The position numbers and the translations under genes are program-made. From Methylobacterium longum (GTDB taxonomy: Bacteria > Pseudomonadota > Alphaproteobacteria > Rhizobiales > Beijerinckiaceae), in NCBI RefSeq assembly GCF_022179385.1, contig NZ_BPQS01000001.1, positions 248,001-312,000 of the forward strand: DNA of 64,000 bases, written 5' to 3'. Below are positions 33,675-41,563 of this stretch, piece after piece; position 1 is the first letter of the stretch; every line of letters starts with the position of its first letter. Under the pieces are notes generated by a model. It worked only from the letters and a program-made list of their open reading frames with translations, ran no database searches and had not been told where the DNA came from.

Positions 33675-34649
33675 ATGGCCTCCCGATCAGTCGCGGTCCT
33701 CGCCCTGCCCGATGTCCAGCTCCTGGACGTGGCCGGCCCCCTCGACGTCTTCGCCGAGGCGAATGCGCAGAACGGCCAGGGCGGCCAGGGCGCCTACAGC
33801 TTGACGCTCGTCGGGACGGAGCCGGGCCCGATCACCACCTCCTCGGGCCGGCGCCTGATCGCCGATGTCGTGGCTCCCGGGGAGGCGGATGCGGATTTCG
33901 ACACGCTCCTCGTCGCCGGCGCCCCCCGAATCCACGAGGCGGTGATCGGGGCCGACCTGCTCGCGTGGCTCAGCCGAACGGCGGCCCGGTGCCGGCGCTA
34001 CGGCTCGGTCTGCAGCGGCGCCTTTTTGCTGGGGCAGGCCGGCCTCCTCGACGGCCGGCGGGTCACGACCCACTGGGCGGTGGCGGAGCAACTTGCCGCG
34101 CGCTACCCCGCGGCCCGGGTGGAGCCCGACGCGATCTGCCTGTTCGACGGGCCGCTCCGCACCGCGGCCGGCGTGACCGCGGGGCTCGACCTCGCGCTGG
34201 CCCTCGTGGAGGAGGATCTCGGCGCCGAGGTCGCCCGCCGGGTGGCGGCCCAGCTCGTCATGTTCTTCAAGCGCGGCGGCGGCCAGATGCAGTTCAGCCG
34301 CCGGGGCGTCAGCGCGCCCGCCGGTCGCTCGGCCCTGCAGGAGGTTCAGCGATGGGTCGCCGCCCATCCGGCCGAGGACCACGCCGTCGAGCGTCTCGCC
34401 GCCCGGACCGGGATGAGCCCCCGCCACTTCGCCCGCGTGTTCCGGGCCGAGACAGGGCTGACCCCGGCCGCCTATGTCGAGACCGTCCGGATCGAGGCGG
34501 TGCGGCACCTCCTGGAGACCGGAGCCGGCGCGCTGAAGCAGGTCGCAAGCGCCTGCGGGTTCCGGGACGCCGACACGCTCCGGCGCGCCTTCGAGCGACG
34601 GGTCGGCACGACGCCGGCGGAGTACCGGCGCCGGCACGCAGGCGGCTGA
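33675..34649 (+). CDS. GlxA-family AraC-type transcriptional regulator
   Basis: A 324-residue regulator with an N-terminal DJ-1/PfpI-like sensor domain (VAVLALPDVQLLDVAGPLDVF start; CSGAFLLGQAGLL nucleophile-elbow region) and a C-terminal AraC DNA-binding domain with two helix-turn-helix units (DHAVERLAARTGMSPRHFAR and LKQVASACGFRDADTLRRAF). It probably controls the divergent HD hydrolase. The signal is unknown. Confidence 0.92.
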   Translation: MASRSVAVLALPDVQLLDVAGPLDVFAEANAQNGQGGQGAYSLTLVGTEPGPITTSSGRRLIADVVAPGEADADFDTLLVAGAPRIHEAVIGADLLAWLSRTAARCRRYGSVCSGAFLLGQAGLLDGRRVTTHWAVAEQLAARYPAARVEPDAICLFDGPLRTAAGVTAGLDLALALVEEDLGAEVARRVAAQLVMFFKRGGGQMQFSRRGVSAPAGRSALQEVQRWVAAHPAEDHAVERLAARTGMSPRHFARVFRAETGLTPAAYVETVRIEAVRHLLETGAGALKQVASACGFRDADTLRRAFERRVGTTPAEYRRRHAGG

Positions 34650-34808
34650 GATCCGCCCCGCCCGGGGCACCGCAGCCCTGCCCTTGATTCGCCCGGATCA
34701 CCCCTTACCTCGGGGCCATCGGCTGCGGGCCCCTCTGGCGGGCGCTCCTCAGCGCCCGTGATGTCGGAGCCGATGCTTTCCTTCTGGAATCAGCATCAGG
34801 TCCCGCGC

Positions 34809-35843
34809 ATGATGGACGTTCTCACCGTCGAATGGCTCGGCAAGCCGTTGTGGATGTGGCTCGGGTTCCACGTCCTGATCGCCTGCCTGCTCGCCTTCGA
34901 TCTGGGCCTGCTCCATCGCGACAAGAACCACGAGATCGGCGTCCGGGAGAGCCTGGCTCTCACCGGCTTCTACCTGTCCCTCGGCCTCGCCTTCGGTGGC
35001 TGGGTCTGGTGGTACCTCGGACCTCAGGCCGGAGAAGAGTACGTCACCGGCCTCGTGGTCGAGAAGTCGCTGTCGATGGACAACGTCTTCGTCATCGCGA
35101 TGATCCTCACGGCGCTCGGCATTCCCCGCGCCGCCCAGCACCGGGTCCTGCTCTGGGGCATCCTGGCGGCGGTCCTGCTGCGCGGCCTCATGATCGGGCT
35201 CGGGGCCGCCCTGGTGCATCAGGTGCACTGGGTGCTCTCGCTCTTCGCCGCCTTCCTGATCTACGCGGGCCTTAAGATCCTGCTCTCCGGCCACGAAGAC
35301 GAGGGCGATTTCCAGAACAGCGCCGTGGTGCGCTGGTTCAAGACGACTTTCCGAGTCACGCCCGACCTGCACGGCCAGCGTTTCACCGTGCGCAAGACCG
35401 ATTCGAAGACCGGCCGCGTCGCCCTGTACTTCACGCCGCTGGCGCTGGCCCTCGTGCTGGTGAACGGCGCCGACGTGATCTTCGCCGTTGACAGCGTGCC
35501 GGCGATCTTCGCGATCACCACCGACACGTTCGTGGTCTACACCTCCAACATCTTCGCGATCCTCGGCCTGCGCGCCCTCTACTTCGCGCTCGCCGCCATG
35601 GTCGATCGCTTCGCCTACCTCAAGACGGCGCTCGCCTTCATCCTGATCTTCATCGGCACCAAGATCGTGGTCGCCGACACGTTCGGGCTCGTGGTCGTCC
35701 CGCCGTGGGTGTCGCTGGTCGTCACCCTGACCCTGCTGGCGGCCGGCGTCGCCTACAGCCTGTGGCGGACCCGCACCGACGAATCCGCCGCGGCGCTTCC
35801 GGAACCCGGGCACCCGCACGAGGCCCGGGCCCACCGGGCCTGA
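34809..35843 (+). CDS. TerC/Alx-family integral membrane protein
   Basis: A 344-residue TerC-family protein with about nine helices. E. coli Alx is a manganese-linked exporter of this family. Conserved acidic membrane segments are visible: EKSLSMDNVFVIAMI and VNGADVIFAVDSVPAIFAIT. The start is uncertain: the frame extends to GTG 34758, but ATG 34809 (MMDVLTVEWLGKPLW) matches the usual family N-terminus. An 8-bp hairpin (34739-34758) sits in the leader. I looked for a yybP-ykoY manganese riboswitch and could not support one. Confidence 0.88.
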   Translation: MMDVLTVEWLGKPLWMWLGFHVLIACLLAFDLGLLHRDKNHEIGVRESLALTGFYLSLGLAFGGWVWWYLGPQAGEEYVTGLVVEKSLSMDNVFVIAMILTALGIPRAAQHRVLLWGILAAVLLRGLMIGLGAALVHQVHWVLSLFAAFLIYAGLKILLSGHEDEGDFQNSAVVRWFKTTFRVTPDLHGQRFTVRKTDSKTGRVALYFTPLALALVLVNGADVIFAVDSVPAIFAITTDTFVVYTSNIFAILGLRALYFALAAMVDRFAYLKTALAFILIFIGTKIVVADTFGLVVVPPWVSLVVTLTLLAAGVAYSLWRTRTDESAAALPEPGHPHEARAHRA

Positions 35844-35855
35844 CCGGGCGAGCCC

Positions 35856-36611
35856 TCAGGCCGCCGGCAAGGCCGCGATCAGGTCGCGCAGCGTGGTGAT
35901 GGTCGAGGCGTCGGCCACGCCGTCGACCCGTGCCTGCCGGAAGTGCCGCTGGAAGGCCGTCACCACGGCGTGGGTCCGGGCGTCGAACACGCCCTGGACC
36001 GGCAGGTCGTATCCGTAGAGGGTGAACATCGCCTGCAGAGCCTCCACGGGCTGGCCGGAATCGCCCTGCGCGAAGAAGCGGCCGTCGCGCAGGGGGACCG
36101 GCGGCACCCAGTGCCCCACGCCGGCCGCCGCGAGCCGCGCCCACGGGAAGGTCTCGCCCGGATCCTCCTTGCGCTCGGGCGCCACGTCGGAATGGGCCAG
36201 CACGCGCGCGGGGGGGATCGGCCAGCGGCCGAGGATGTCCCGCGCCAGCGCGGTCACCGCGGCGACCTGCGCCTCCGGATAGGGCGGCAGCCCGCCGGCA
36301 TGGCCCGGATGGACGATCTCGATCCCGATCGAGCGCGAATTGACGTCGGCCTCACCCTTCCAGGCGCCCGCGCCCGCGTGCCAGGCCCGGCGGGCCTCCG
36401 GCACCATCTGGACGATGCCGCCATCCTCGAACACGAGGTAGTGGGCCGAGACCTCGCTCAGCGGGTCGCGCAGGCGGGCCAGGGCGGAAGCCCCGCTCTC
36501 CATGCCGGTGTAGTGCAGGATCATCATGTCGACGGGCCCGGCCCGGCGTGCGCCGTGGTTCGGCGAGGGCGCGACGCGTCGGGCGAGGGGGCTGTCGGCG
36601 ACGAGGCTCAC
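35856..36611 (-). CDS. N-acetylmuramoyl-L-alanine amidase (AmpD/AmiD-like)
   Basis: A 251-residue Amidase_2 protein that cleaves peptidoglycan stem peptides from muramic acid or anhydromuropeptides. Zinc ligand His33 in ILHYTGM; the second site is LAHSDVAPERKEDPG. The C-terminal third is a peptidoglycan-binding-like helical domain (LQAMFTLYGYDLPVQGVFDARTHAVV). No signal peptide, so probably cytosolic recycling. GTG start overlaps the upstream DjlA-like stop by four bases. Confidence 0.9.
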   Translation of the reverse strand: MSLVADSPLARRVAPSPNHGARRAGPVDMMILHYTGMESGASALARLRDPLSEVSAHYLVFEDGGIVQMVPEARRAWHAGAGAWKGEADVNSRSIGIEIVHPGHAGGLPPYPEAQVAAVTALARDILGRWPIPPARVLAHSDVAPERKEDPGETFPWARLAAAGVGHWVPPVPLRDGRFFAQGDSGQPVEALQAMFTLYGYDLPVQGVFDARTHAVVTAFQRHFRQARVDGVADASTITTLRDLIAALPAA

Positions 36612-37351
36612 CGCAGCCCGCGCTCCAGCGCGATCCGGTCGTAGGCCGCGTTGATCGCGGCGAGCCGCCGCGTGGCGATGGCCACCGCCTCCGTGGGCAG
36701 GCCCCGGGCGAGGGCGCGGTCCGGGTGGTGCTCGGCGACCAGCGCACGGTGGCGCGCCTTCACGGCGGCGTCGTCCGCCTCGCGGTCCAGCCCGAGGACG
36801 CCGTAGGGATCGTCCGGCAGCCGAACGTGCCGGGCGGCGATGCGCCGGAACGCGGCCTCGTCGAAGCCGAAGATGCCCGAGACGGCGCGGAGGTAGCGCT
36901 CCTCGGCCTCGTGGAGCGCCCCGTCGGCCCCCGCGATCTGGAAGAGCCCGTCGAGCACGTCCTCGAGGAGCGCCGGCTCCTCGCCGAAGGTCGTGGCGAG
37001 CTGGTGCGCGTAGGCCTCGAAGCCGTTCGTTGTCTTCTTGGCGAGATCGAACAGCCGCTCGACGCCCGGCCACGCGGCGGGCTCGACCTGGACGACCCGG
37101 CCGAACGCCTCGACCTCGGAGGGCAGGACCACGCCGTCGGATTTGGCCATCTTGGCGGCGAGCGCCACGAGCCCGGTGGTGAACACGACGTCCCGGGGGG
37201 TCCGGCCGAAGGGCGCGCCGATCCGATCGAGCAGGAAATGGCCCGCGACGCCGCCGACGAGCGCCCCGAGCGGACCGCCGATCGCGAGGCCGAGACCGGC
37301 CCCGCCGATCTTGCCCCAGACGCCCTGAGCCTTGGTGACCGGGGCCGTCAT
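36608..37351 (-). CDS. DjlA-like co-chaperone (TerB domain plus J domain)
   Basis: A 247-residue protein: a short Gly-rich hydrophobic N-terminus (GLGLAIGGPLGALVGGVAG), a TerB-like helical domain (about residues 55-165), and a C-terminal J domain (DPYGVLGLDREADDAAVKAR with HPD in AEHHPDRAL). J domains stimulate DnaK ATPase. ATG 37351 is chosen over an upstream in-frame ATG. Coupled to the amidase gene by a four-base overlap. Confidence 0.9.
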   Translation of the reverse strand: MTAPVTKAQGVWGKIGGAGLGLAIGGPLGALVGGVAGHFLLDRIGAPFGRTPRDVVFTTGLVALAAKMAKSDGVVLPSEVEAFGRVVQVEPAAWPGVERLFDLAKKTTNGFEAYAHQLATTFGEEPALLEDVLDGLFQIAGADGALHEAEERYLRAVSGIFGFDEAAFRRIAARHVRLPDDPYGVLGLDREADDAAVKARHRALVAEHHPDRALARGLPTEAVAIATRRLAAINAAYDRIALERGLR

Positions 37352-37471
37352 GGGTCGGCCGAGCCCGGCGCAAATCGTCGACTCGCTGCGGTCATCGTGG
37401 GCGGCGTGCATCCGGCACCGGGGACGCGCCCGGCCAAGCGCCGGGATACCCGCTCCTCACGCCGCGAGGAA

Positions 37472-37494
37472 GGGGCCGGGACGCGCCCGGCCCC
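37472..37494 (-). terminator. Terminator hairpin after the lipoprotein gene
   Basis: GGGGCCGGG and CCCGGCCCC form a perfect 9-bp stem with a 5-base loop, 15 bases past the lipoprotein stop; on that strand it is followed by TTCCTC. Confidence 0.6.
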
Positions 37495-37508
37495 GCCTCA
37501 ACCGCGGC

Positions 37509-37778
37509 TCAGCGGCAATAGATGTTGCCGTAGGCGTCGCGGTAGGTCCCGTAGGGGCAGCGCGGCGCGGTCGAGGCGCCCACGATCGCACCCCCGGCGC
37601 CGCCGATGGCGGCACCCGCCAGGGCGCCACCCGCGCGGCCCGTAGCCGCGGCGCCGATCGCCGCGCCGGTCAGAGCGCCGAGGCCCGCACCGCCCAGAGC
37701 CCGGTCTTCCGGGGTGTTGCAGGCGCCGAGCGAGAGGGCAGCGATGGTGGCGAGGGCGGCGGCCGTCAGCTTCTTCAT
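37509..37778 (-). CDS. Small glycine-zipper lipoprotein
   Basis: An 89-residue product beginning MKKLTAAALATIAALSLGAC, a lipoprotein signal with Cys20. The body is a Gly/Ala-rich zipper (GGAGLGALTGAAIGAAATGR and AGGALAGAAIGGAGG), typical of small outer-membrane 17-kDa-antigen-type lipoproteins, ending in CPYGTYRDAYGNIYCR with two cysteines. AAGGGAG precedes ATG 37778. Confidence 0.8.
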   Translation of the reverse strand: MKKLTAAALATIAALSLGACNTPEDRALGGAGLGALTGAAIGAAATGRAGGALAGAAIGGAGGAIVGASTAPRCPYGTYRDAYGNIYCR

Positions 37779-37973
37779 GGGTCTCAGAACTCCCTTGTGC
37801 ATCCCGTCCGGCCGGTGGCCGTGACCACGGCGGATCGCGCCGAGCTTAGCAAGAAGGCAATCGCGACCATACGGCTAAGGTTCCATCGCTCGCGCCCGGA
37901 GTTGCGCCGGGTTCCCGTCTCGCCCTATGCCACCGGCGAGAGGCGGCGCGCCGCGAGGCGCCGCCGCGGCACC

Positions 37974-38018
37974 ATGTCCGAGGGTTCCATGTCCGTGGGT
38001 TCCATGTCCGAGGGTACC
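37974..38018 (+). repeat. Three 15-base tandem repeats, each with a start codon, before ureE
   Basis: ATGTCCGAGGGTTCC, ATGTCCGTGGGTTCC and ATGTCCGAGGGTACC lie head to tail directly before ATG 38019. Each unit supplies an in-frame ATG and the first and third a GAGGGT ribosome-binding-like core, so four starts are possible. Confidence 0.8.
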
Positions 38019-38606
38019 ATGCCGACCGCCACCACGATCGTCCGCCGGGCCGCCGTGCGCGCCGACCGCGTCGCCGACACCGTGAGCCTCGACCACGCGG
38101 CCCGGAGCGCCGCCGCGGGATCCCTGGTCGCCGCGGGCGGCCTCGCCTTCGCGGTGGCGCTCACCAAGGCCGCGACCCTCGAGGACGGCGACGCCCTGCG
38201 CCTCGACGACGGCCGGCTCGTGACGGTGCGGGCGGCGGCGGAGGACCTTCTGGAGGTGCGCGCCGAGAACCCGGCCCGCCTGATGCGGCTGGCCTGGCAG
38301 CTCGGGGGCAGCCACGTGCCGGCCGAGATCGCCGCGGACGCGCTCTACGTCCCGGCGAACCCCGCCACGGCGGAGCTGATCCGCGGGCAGGGCTGCCTCG
38401 CGACTCCGGTCTCCCGCGCCTTCCGCCCCGAGCACGCCGCCCACGACCACAGCACCTGCGGGCACGATCACGGGCATCACGACGATCACGATCACGGCCA
38501 TCATGGGCACGATCACGGTCACGCGCATGGCCACGAACATCCCGCGCACGACCACGCGCACGACCCGGGTCATGTGCATGGGCCCGGCTGCCGCCACGAC
38601 CATTAG
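38019..38606 (+). CDS. ureE: UreE-like nickel metallochaperone with His-rich tail
   Basis: A 195-residue UreE-type protein: N-terminal peptide-binding domain, then GGSHVPAEIAADALYVP where UreE has GNRHxP with the key nickel histidine, and a C-terminal tail of roughly 50 residues rich in His-Asp pairs. UreE delivers nickel to urease. No urease genes are nearby, so it is an orphan or serves another metalloenzyme. The start could also be one of three in-frame ATGs in the 15-base tandem repeats upstream (37974, 37989, 38004). A terminator hairpin follows. Confidence 0.8.
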   Translation: MPTATTIVRRAAVRADRVADTVSLDHAARSAAAGSLVAAGGLAFAVALTKAATLEDGDALRLDDGRLVTVRAAAEDLLEVRAENPARLMRLAWQLGGSHVPAEIAADALYVPANPATAELIRGQGCLATPVSRAFRPEHAAHDHSTCGHDHGHHDDHDHGHHGHDHGHAHGHEHPAHDHAHDPGHVHGPGCRHDH

Positions 38607-38663
38607 CGACCGAACCTTCGGAGCGGACTCCGCCCCGAAACGTCGACCAAGCCAGATCCCGAT

Positions 38664-38696
38664 GCGGCGCCCGATCGACACCCGATCGGGCGCCGC
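38664..38696 (+). terminator. Terminator hairpin after ureE
   Basis: GCGGCGCCCGATCG (38664-38677) and CGATCGGGCGCCGC (38683-38696) form a perfect 14-bp stem with a 5-base loop, then TTCCGTTTCG. Confidence 0.7.
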
Positions 38697-38699
38697 TTC

Positions 38700-38950
38700 C
38701 GTTTCGCGCCACGCCGCACGACCGGCACACGATCCCCGATCCGCCCGCACACAGCAGACTCGCCCAGATCGAAACACGTCCAAAATTGAAATCTATCGTC
38801 AATCCCTATTCTAATTTTGTAATTATACCAAATATACGACGAAGTTATTGAGCAAATATGCTTTGACTTATCTGTTGCAACGCGGCAACAGACGATCGAA
38901 TGAGATGGATCTATGCCGGTTCCGGGAACTTGATCTTGGAACCGACCGAC
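38700..38950 (+). promoter_or_regulatory. AT-rich upstream region of the outer-membrane protein gene
   Basis: From about 38760 to 38890 the sequence is far richer in A and T than its surroundings (for example TTCTAATTTTGTAATTATAC), consistent with a strong promoter and UP-like region for the following beta-barrel gene. No defined operator is seen. No gene in this stretch is supported. Confidence 0.45.
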
Positions 38951-39751
38951 ATGAAGCACGTCATCCCGTCCGTGGCCGCCCTCGCAGCCCTGATCACGGC
39001 CGCCTCGGCCGCAGATCTGCCTCGCCGTGCGCTACCGCCGGCACCGATACCGTTGCCGGTCTTCACTTGGACGGGGATTTACTTCGGAATCAACGCCGGA
39101 TACATCAGTTCGACCCGAGACCGTGTCAACACGGCCGGCTCATACCGGGGGAGCAACGGCGCCCAGACCGGTTCGTACACGAGCACGTTCACGCAGCACC
39201 GGAACGGCTTCACCGGCGGCGGAAAGGTCGGATACAATCACCAGTTCACGCCAGGCTCGGGCTTCGTCGTGGGTGCCGAGGCCGATATGGGCTATACGGA
39301 TCTGCGCCGCACCTCGCGCTTCGACTTCGTCGGCGCGAACACCTACCGCCAGTCGGGCGACTTCCTCGGAACAGTGCGCGGGCGCGTCGGCTACGCCGTC
39401 GACCGCACGCTCTTCTACGGCACCGGCGGCTTCGCCTATGCGGGCGACACGTACCGCGCCGCCGTGTCCCAGACGGCCGCCGGACCCGCCTATTTCGGCA
39501 GCCGGGCGCGGCTCGATACCGGCTACGCCGTCGGCGGCGGCGTCGAGTATGCGCTTCCCACCGAGTCCGTCCTGAACGTCTTCCACGCCAGCGCGGTGAC
39601 GGTGAAGGGCGAGGCCCTCTACTACGATCTCGGCAGCCGCACGATCCCGGTCCTGCCCGTGAGGGGCGGCGCCAGTATCTTTGCCACGCGCTTCCAGAAC
39701 GAGGGCGTGCTCGGCCGCGTAGGCGTGAACTACAAGTTCGGCAGCTACTGA
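38951..39751 (+). CDS. Outer-membrane beta-barrel protein (Omp25/RopB-like)
   Basis: A 266-residue product with signal peptide (MKHVIPSVAALAALITAASA). The mature protein begins with the alphaproteobacterial surface-protein pattern FTWTGIYFGINAGY, then alternating strands (GFVVGAEADMGYTD, LGTVRGRVGYA, FYGTGGFAYAGD) and ends LGRVGVNYKF with terminal aromatic region, typical of small porin-like barrels. An AT-rich upstream region suggests high expression. Confidence 0.9.
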   Translation: MKHVIPSVAALAALITAASAADLPRRALPPAPIPLPVFTWTGIYFGINAGYISSTRDRVNTAGSYRGSNGAQTGSYTSTFTQHRNGFTGGGKVGYNHQFTPGSGFVVGAEADMGYTDLRRTSRFDFVGANTYRQSGDFLGTVRGRVGYAVDRTLFYGTGGFAYAGDTYRAAVSQTAAGPAYFGSRARLDTGYAVGGGVEYALPTESVLNVFHASAVTVKGEALYYDLGSRTIPVLPVRGGASIFATRFQNEGVLGRVGVNYKFGSY

Positions 39752-39817
39752 GCGCCCGCCCGTCGCCTTCGGCTGGCCATCCCCAGCCCGATCAGACTGG
39801 TCGTCCCGTCGAAGGCT

Positions 39818-39841
39818 GCCCCAGGAGACCTCTCCTGGGGC
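39818..39841 (+). terminator. Hairpin terminator after the outer-membrane protein gene
   Basis: GCCCCAGGAG and CTCCTGGGGC form a perfect 10-bp stem with the loop ACCT, 66 bases past the stop, followed by GTTCTACGTTC. Confidence 0.65.
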
Positions 39842-39883
39842 GTTCTACGTTCACGCGGCCGGACCGCGTCGTCGGGCGCCGCT

Positions 39884-40096
39884 TCAGAGCCTCTTCGGCA
39901 CCGGCCGCCGGCAGAAGGCCCGCGCGTCCTCGCTGGACAGGGCGCCCTGCACCGCGAGACACTGGTCGAGGGTCAGCCCGATGCTGGCCGCGTAGGGCTC
40001 ATTGGACGACATCGCCTCGCGGGCGAGGCCGGCCAGGTAGAGCAGGAAGGCACCGGCCGCCAGCACCAGGACCAGGAGAACGGCCCGGCTCACCAT
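39884..40096 (-). CDS. Small membrane-anchored protein (70 residues)
   Basis: Starts MVSRAVLLVLVLAAGAFLLYLAG, one N-terminal hydrophobic helix, then a polar tail with two cysteines (TLDQCLAVQG and ARAFCRRPVPKRL) that may pair. Probably anchored with its tail in the periplasm. No family is recognised. Confidence 0.55.
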   Translation of the reverse strand: MVSRAVLLVLVLAAGAFLLYLAGLAREAMSSNEPYAASIGLTLDQCLAVQGALSSEDARAFCRRPVPKRL

Positions 40097-40286
40097 CGCG
40101 TCCGGCCGCCCGGCATCGCCACGGCCCTGTCCAGATCCACCCGCTGACACGCCGCCTTGCGCGGGTCGCGTGCTCCGCCGCGGGTCAAACCCGATGCGAG
40201 CCCCGTCGCGGGACCTGATGGGACCCGGTCCGCCCCTTGGTCCGCCCCCCACGCGGCGCGTCTCGGCCACCCGCGCCCGTAATCGC

Positions 40287-40403
40287 CTACAGCAGGCCCC
40301 AGAGGCCCGTGGCCACGCCGAAGGTGAGCGACAGCATGGACGCGGCCACCAGGGCACGGTCGAGCAGGCGGGCGGCCCGGTCCTCCGGCTGACGTTCGAT
40401 CAT
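40287..40403 (-). CDS. Small membrane protein (38 residues)
   Basis: A short gene with a strong ribosome-binding site (GGGAGGGG about eight bases before ATG 40403). The product has a charged N-terminus (MIERQPEDRAARLLDRA) and one hydrophobic helix (LVAASMLSLTFGVATGLWGLL), so it is a single-pass membrane peptide. Function unknown. Confidence 0.55.
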   Translation of the reverse strand: MIERQPEDRAARLLDRALVAASMLSLTFGVATGLWGLL

Positions 40404-40618
40404 GGCGGCCCCTCCCTTTCCCGCGAGACAGCCCGCGCGACAGCCTGCGAGACTGCGCGAGGCCTGTTGCTGTCTCATGTCGACGCGCGGCCGCGGCACA
40501 GGTTCCGGCCGCGGCGCCCGATCGTTGGACGGGGGCGACCGCATTGGGCGCGGCGAGGCCGGGCCGGAACACCCCGGATGCCCCGCGGTTGGACCGGACA
40601 TCCCATCGGAGACCACGC

Positions 40619-41494
40619 GTGACCACGAATCCGCTGCAGAAATATCCCCGCCCGCCGTTCGAGGCGCAGCCGCAGAGCTTCCCCGGCAAGACCGGCCGGA
40701 TGGGGCCTGAACCGGATCACGGCGAGGACAGCTACGCCGGCTCGGGCAAGCTCACCGGACAGGCCGCGCTGATCACCGGCGGCGACAGCGGCATCGGCCG
40801 CGCGGTGGCGATCGCCTTCGCCCGGGAAGGCGCGGACGTCGCCATCTCCTACCTGCCGGAGGAGCAGGCGGATGCCGAGGCGGTGCGCGGCTGGATCGAG
40901 AAGGCGGGCCGGCGCGCGCTGCTCCTGCCGGGGGACCTGAAGGATCCCGCCTACGGACGCCAGATCGTCGCCCGCACCGTGGAGACCTTCGGCCGCCTCG
41001 ATGTGCTCGTGAACAACGGCGCGTTCCAGCAGCCGAACCAGGACCTCGCGACGATCGACGACACCCTCTTCGAGGATCATTTCCGCACGAACGTGTTCGG
41101 GCCCTTCTACGTGACCAAGGCGGCTGTCGCCCATCTGAAGCCCGGCGCCTCGGTGATCTTCACCTCCTCGGTGAATTCCAAGCACCCGATGCCGTCGCTG
41201 ATGGCCTACAGCGCCACCAAGGGCGCCCTGAGCAACATGGTGCTGAGCCTCGCCCAGCTGCTCGCCGAGAAGGGCGTGCGCGTGAACGGCGTGCTGCCCG
41301 GCCCGATCTGGACGCCGTTCATCCCGTCGGGGATGAGCCAGGATTCGGTCAAGTCGTTCGGCAGCCAGGTGCCGTTCGGCCGCCCCGGCCAGCCGGCGGA
41401 ACTGGCCTCCGCCTACGTGATGCTGGCCTCCGAGGAGAGCAGTTACACGTCGGGCGCCCTCGTCACCGTGGCGGGCGCGATGCCGGTGTTCTGA
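40619..41494 (+). CDS. Short-chain dehydrogenase/reductase (YghA-like)
   Basis: A 291-residue SDR with NAD(P) motif TGGDSGIGRA, NNGA, catalytic Ser in IFTSSVNSKHP and YSATKG with the active Tyr/Lys pair. The N-terminal extension (KYPRPPFEAQPQSFPGKTGRM) is typical of the YghA/YhdF-like general-stress SDR group. The GTG start at 40619 has GGAG eight bases upstream. The substrate is unknown. Confidence 0.9.
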   Translation: MTTNPLQKYPRPPFEAQPQSFPGKTGRMGPEPDHGEDSYAGSGKLTGQAALITGGDSGIGRAVAIAFAREGADVAISYLPEEQADAEAVRGWIEKAGRRALLLPGDLKDPAYGRQIVARTVETFGRLDVLVNNGAFQQPNQDLATIDDTLFEDHFRTNVFGPFYVTKAAVAHLKPGASVIFTSSVNSKHPMPSLMAYSATKGALSNMVLSLAQLLAEKGVRVNGVLPGPIWTPFIPSGMSQDSVKSFGSQVPFGRPGQPAELASAYVMLASEESSYTSGALVTVAGAMPVF

Positions 41495-41563
41495 TCGGCC
41501 GAGCGCCCGTCGAACCCGGGCGCCCCGGCGGTCGGGGAACCGCCCGGGTTCGCCGCCCGCCGG

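Noticed and set aside
34650..34808. yybP-ykoY manganese riboswitch upstream of the TerC/Alx gene
   Set aside because: This family often has one, but I could not find the conserved core; only a simple 8-bp hairpin is visible.
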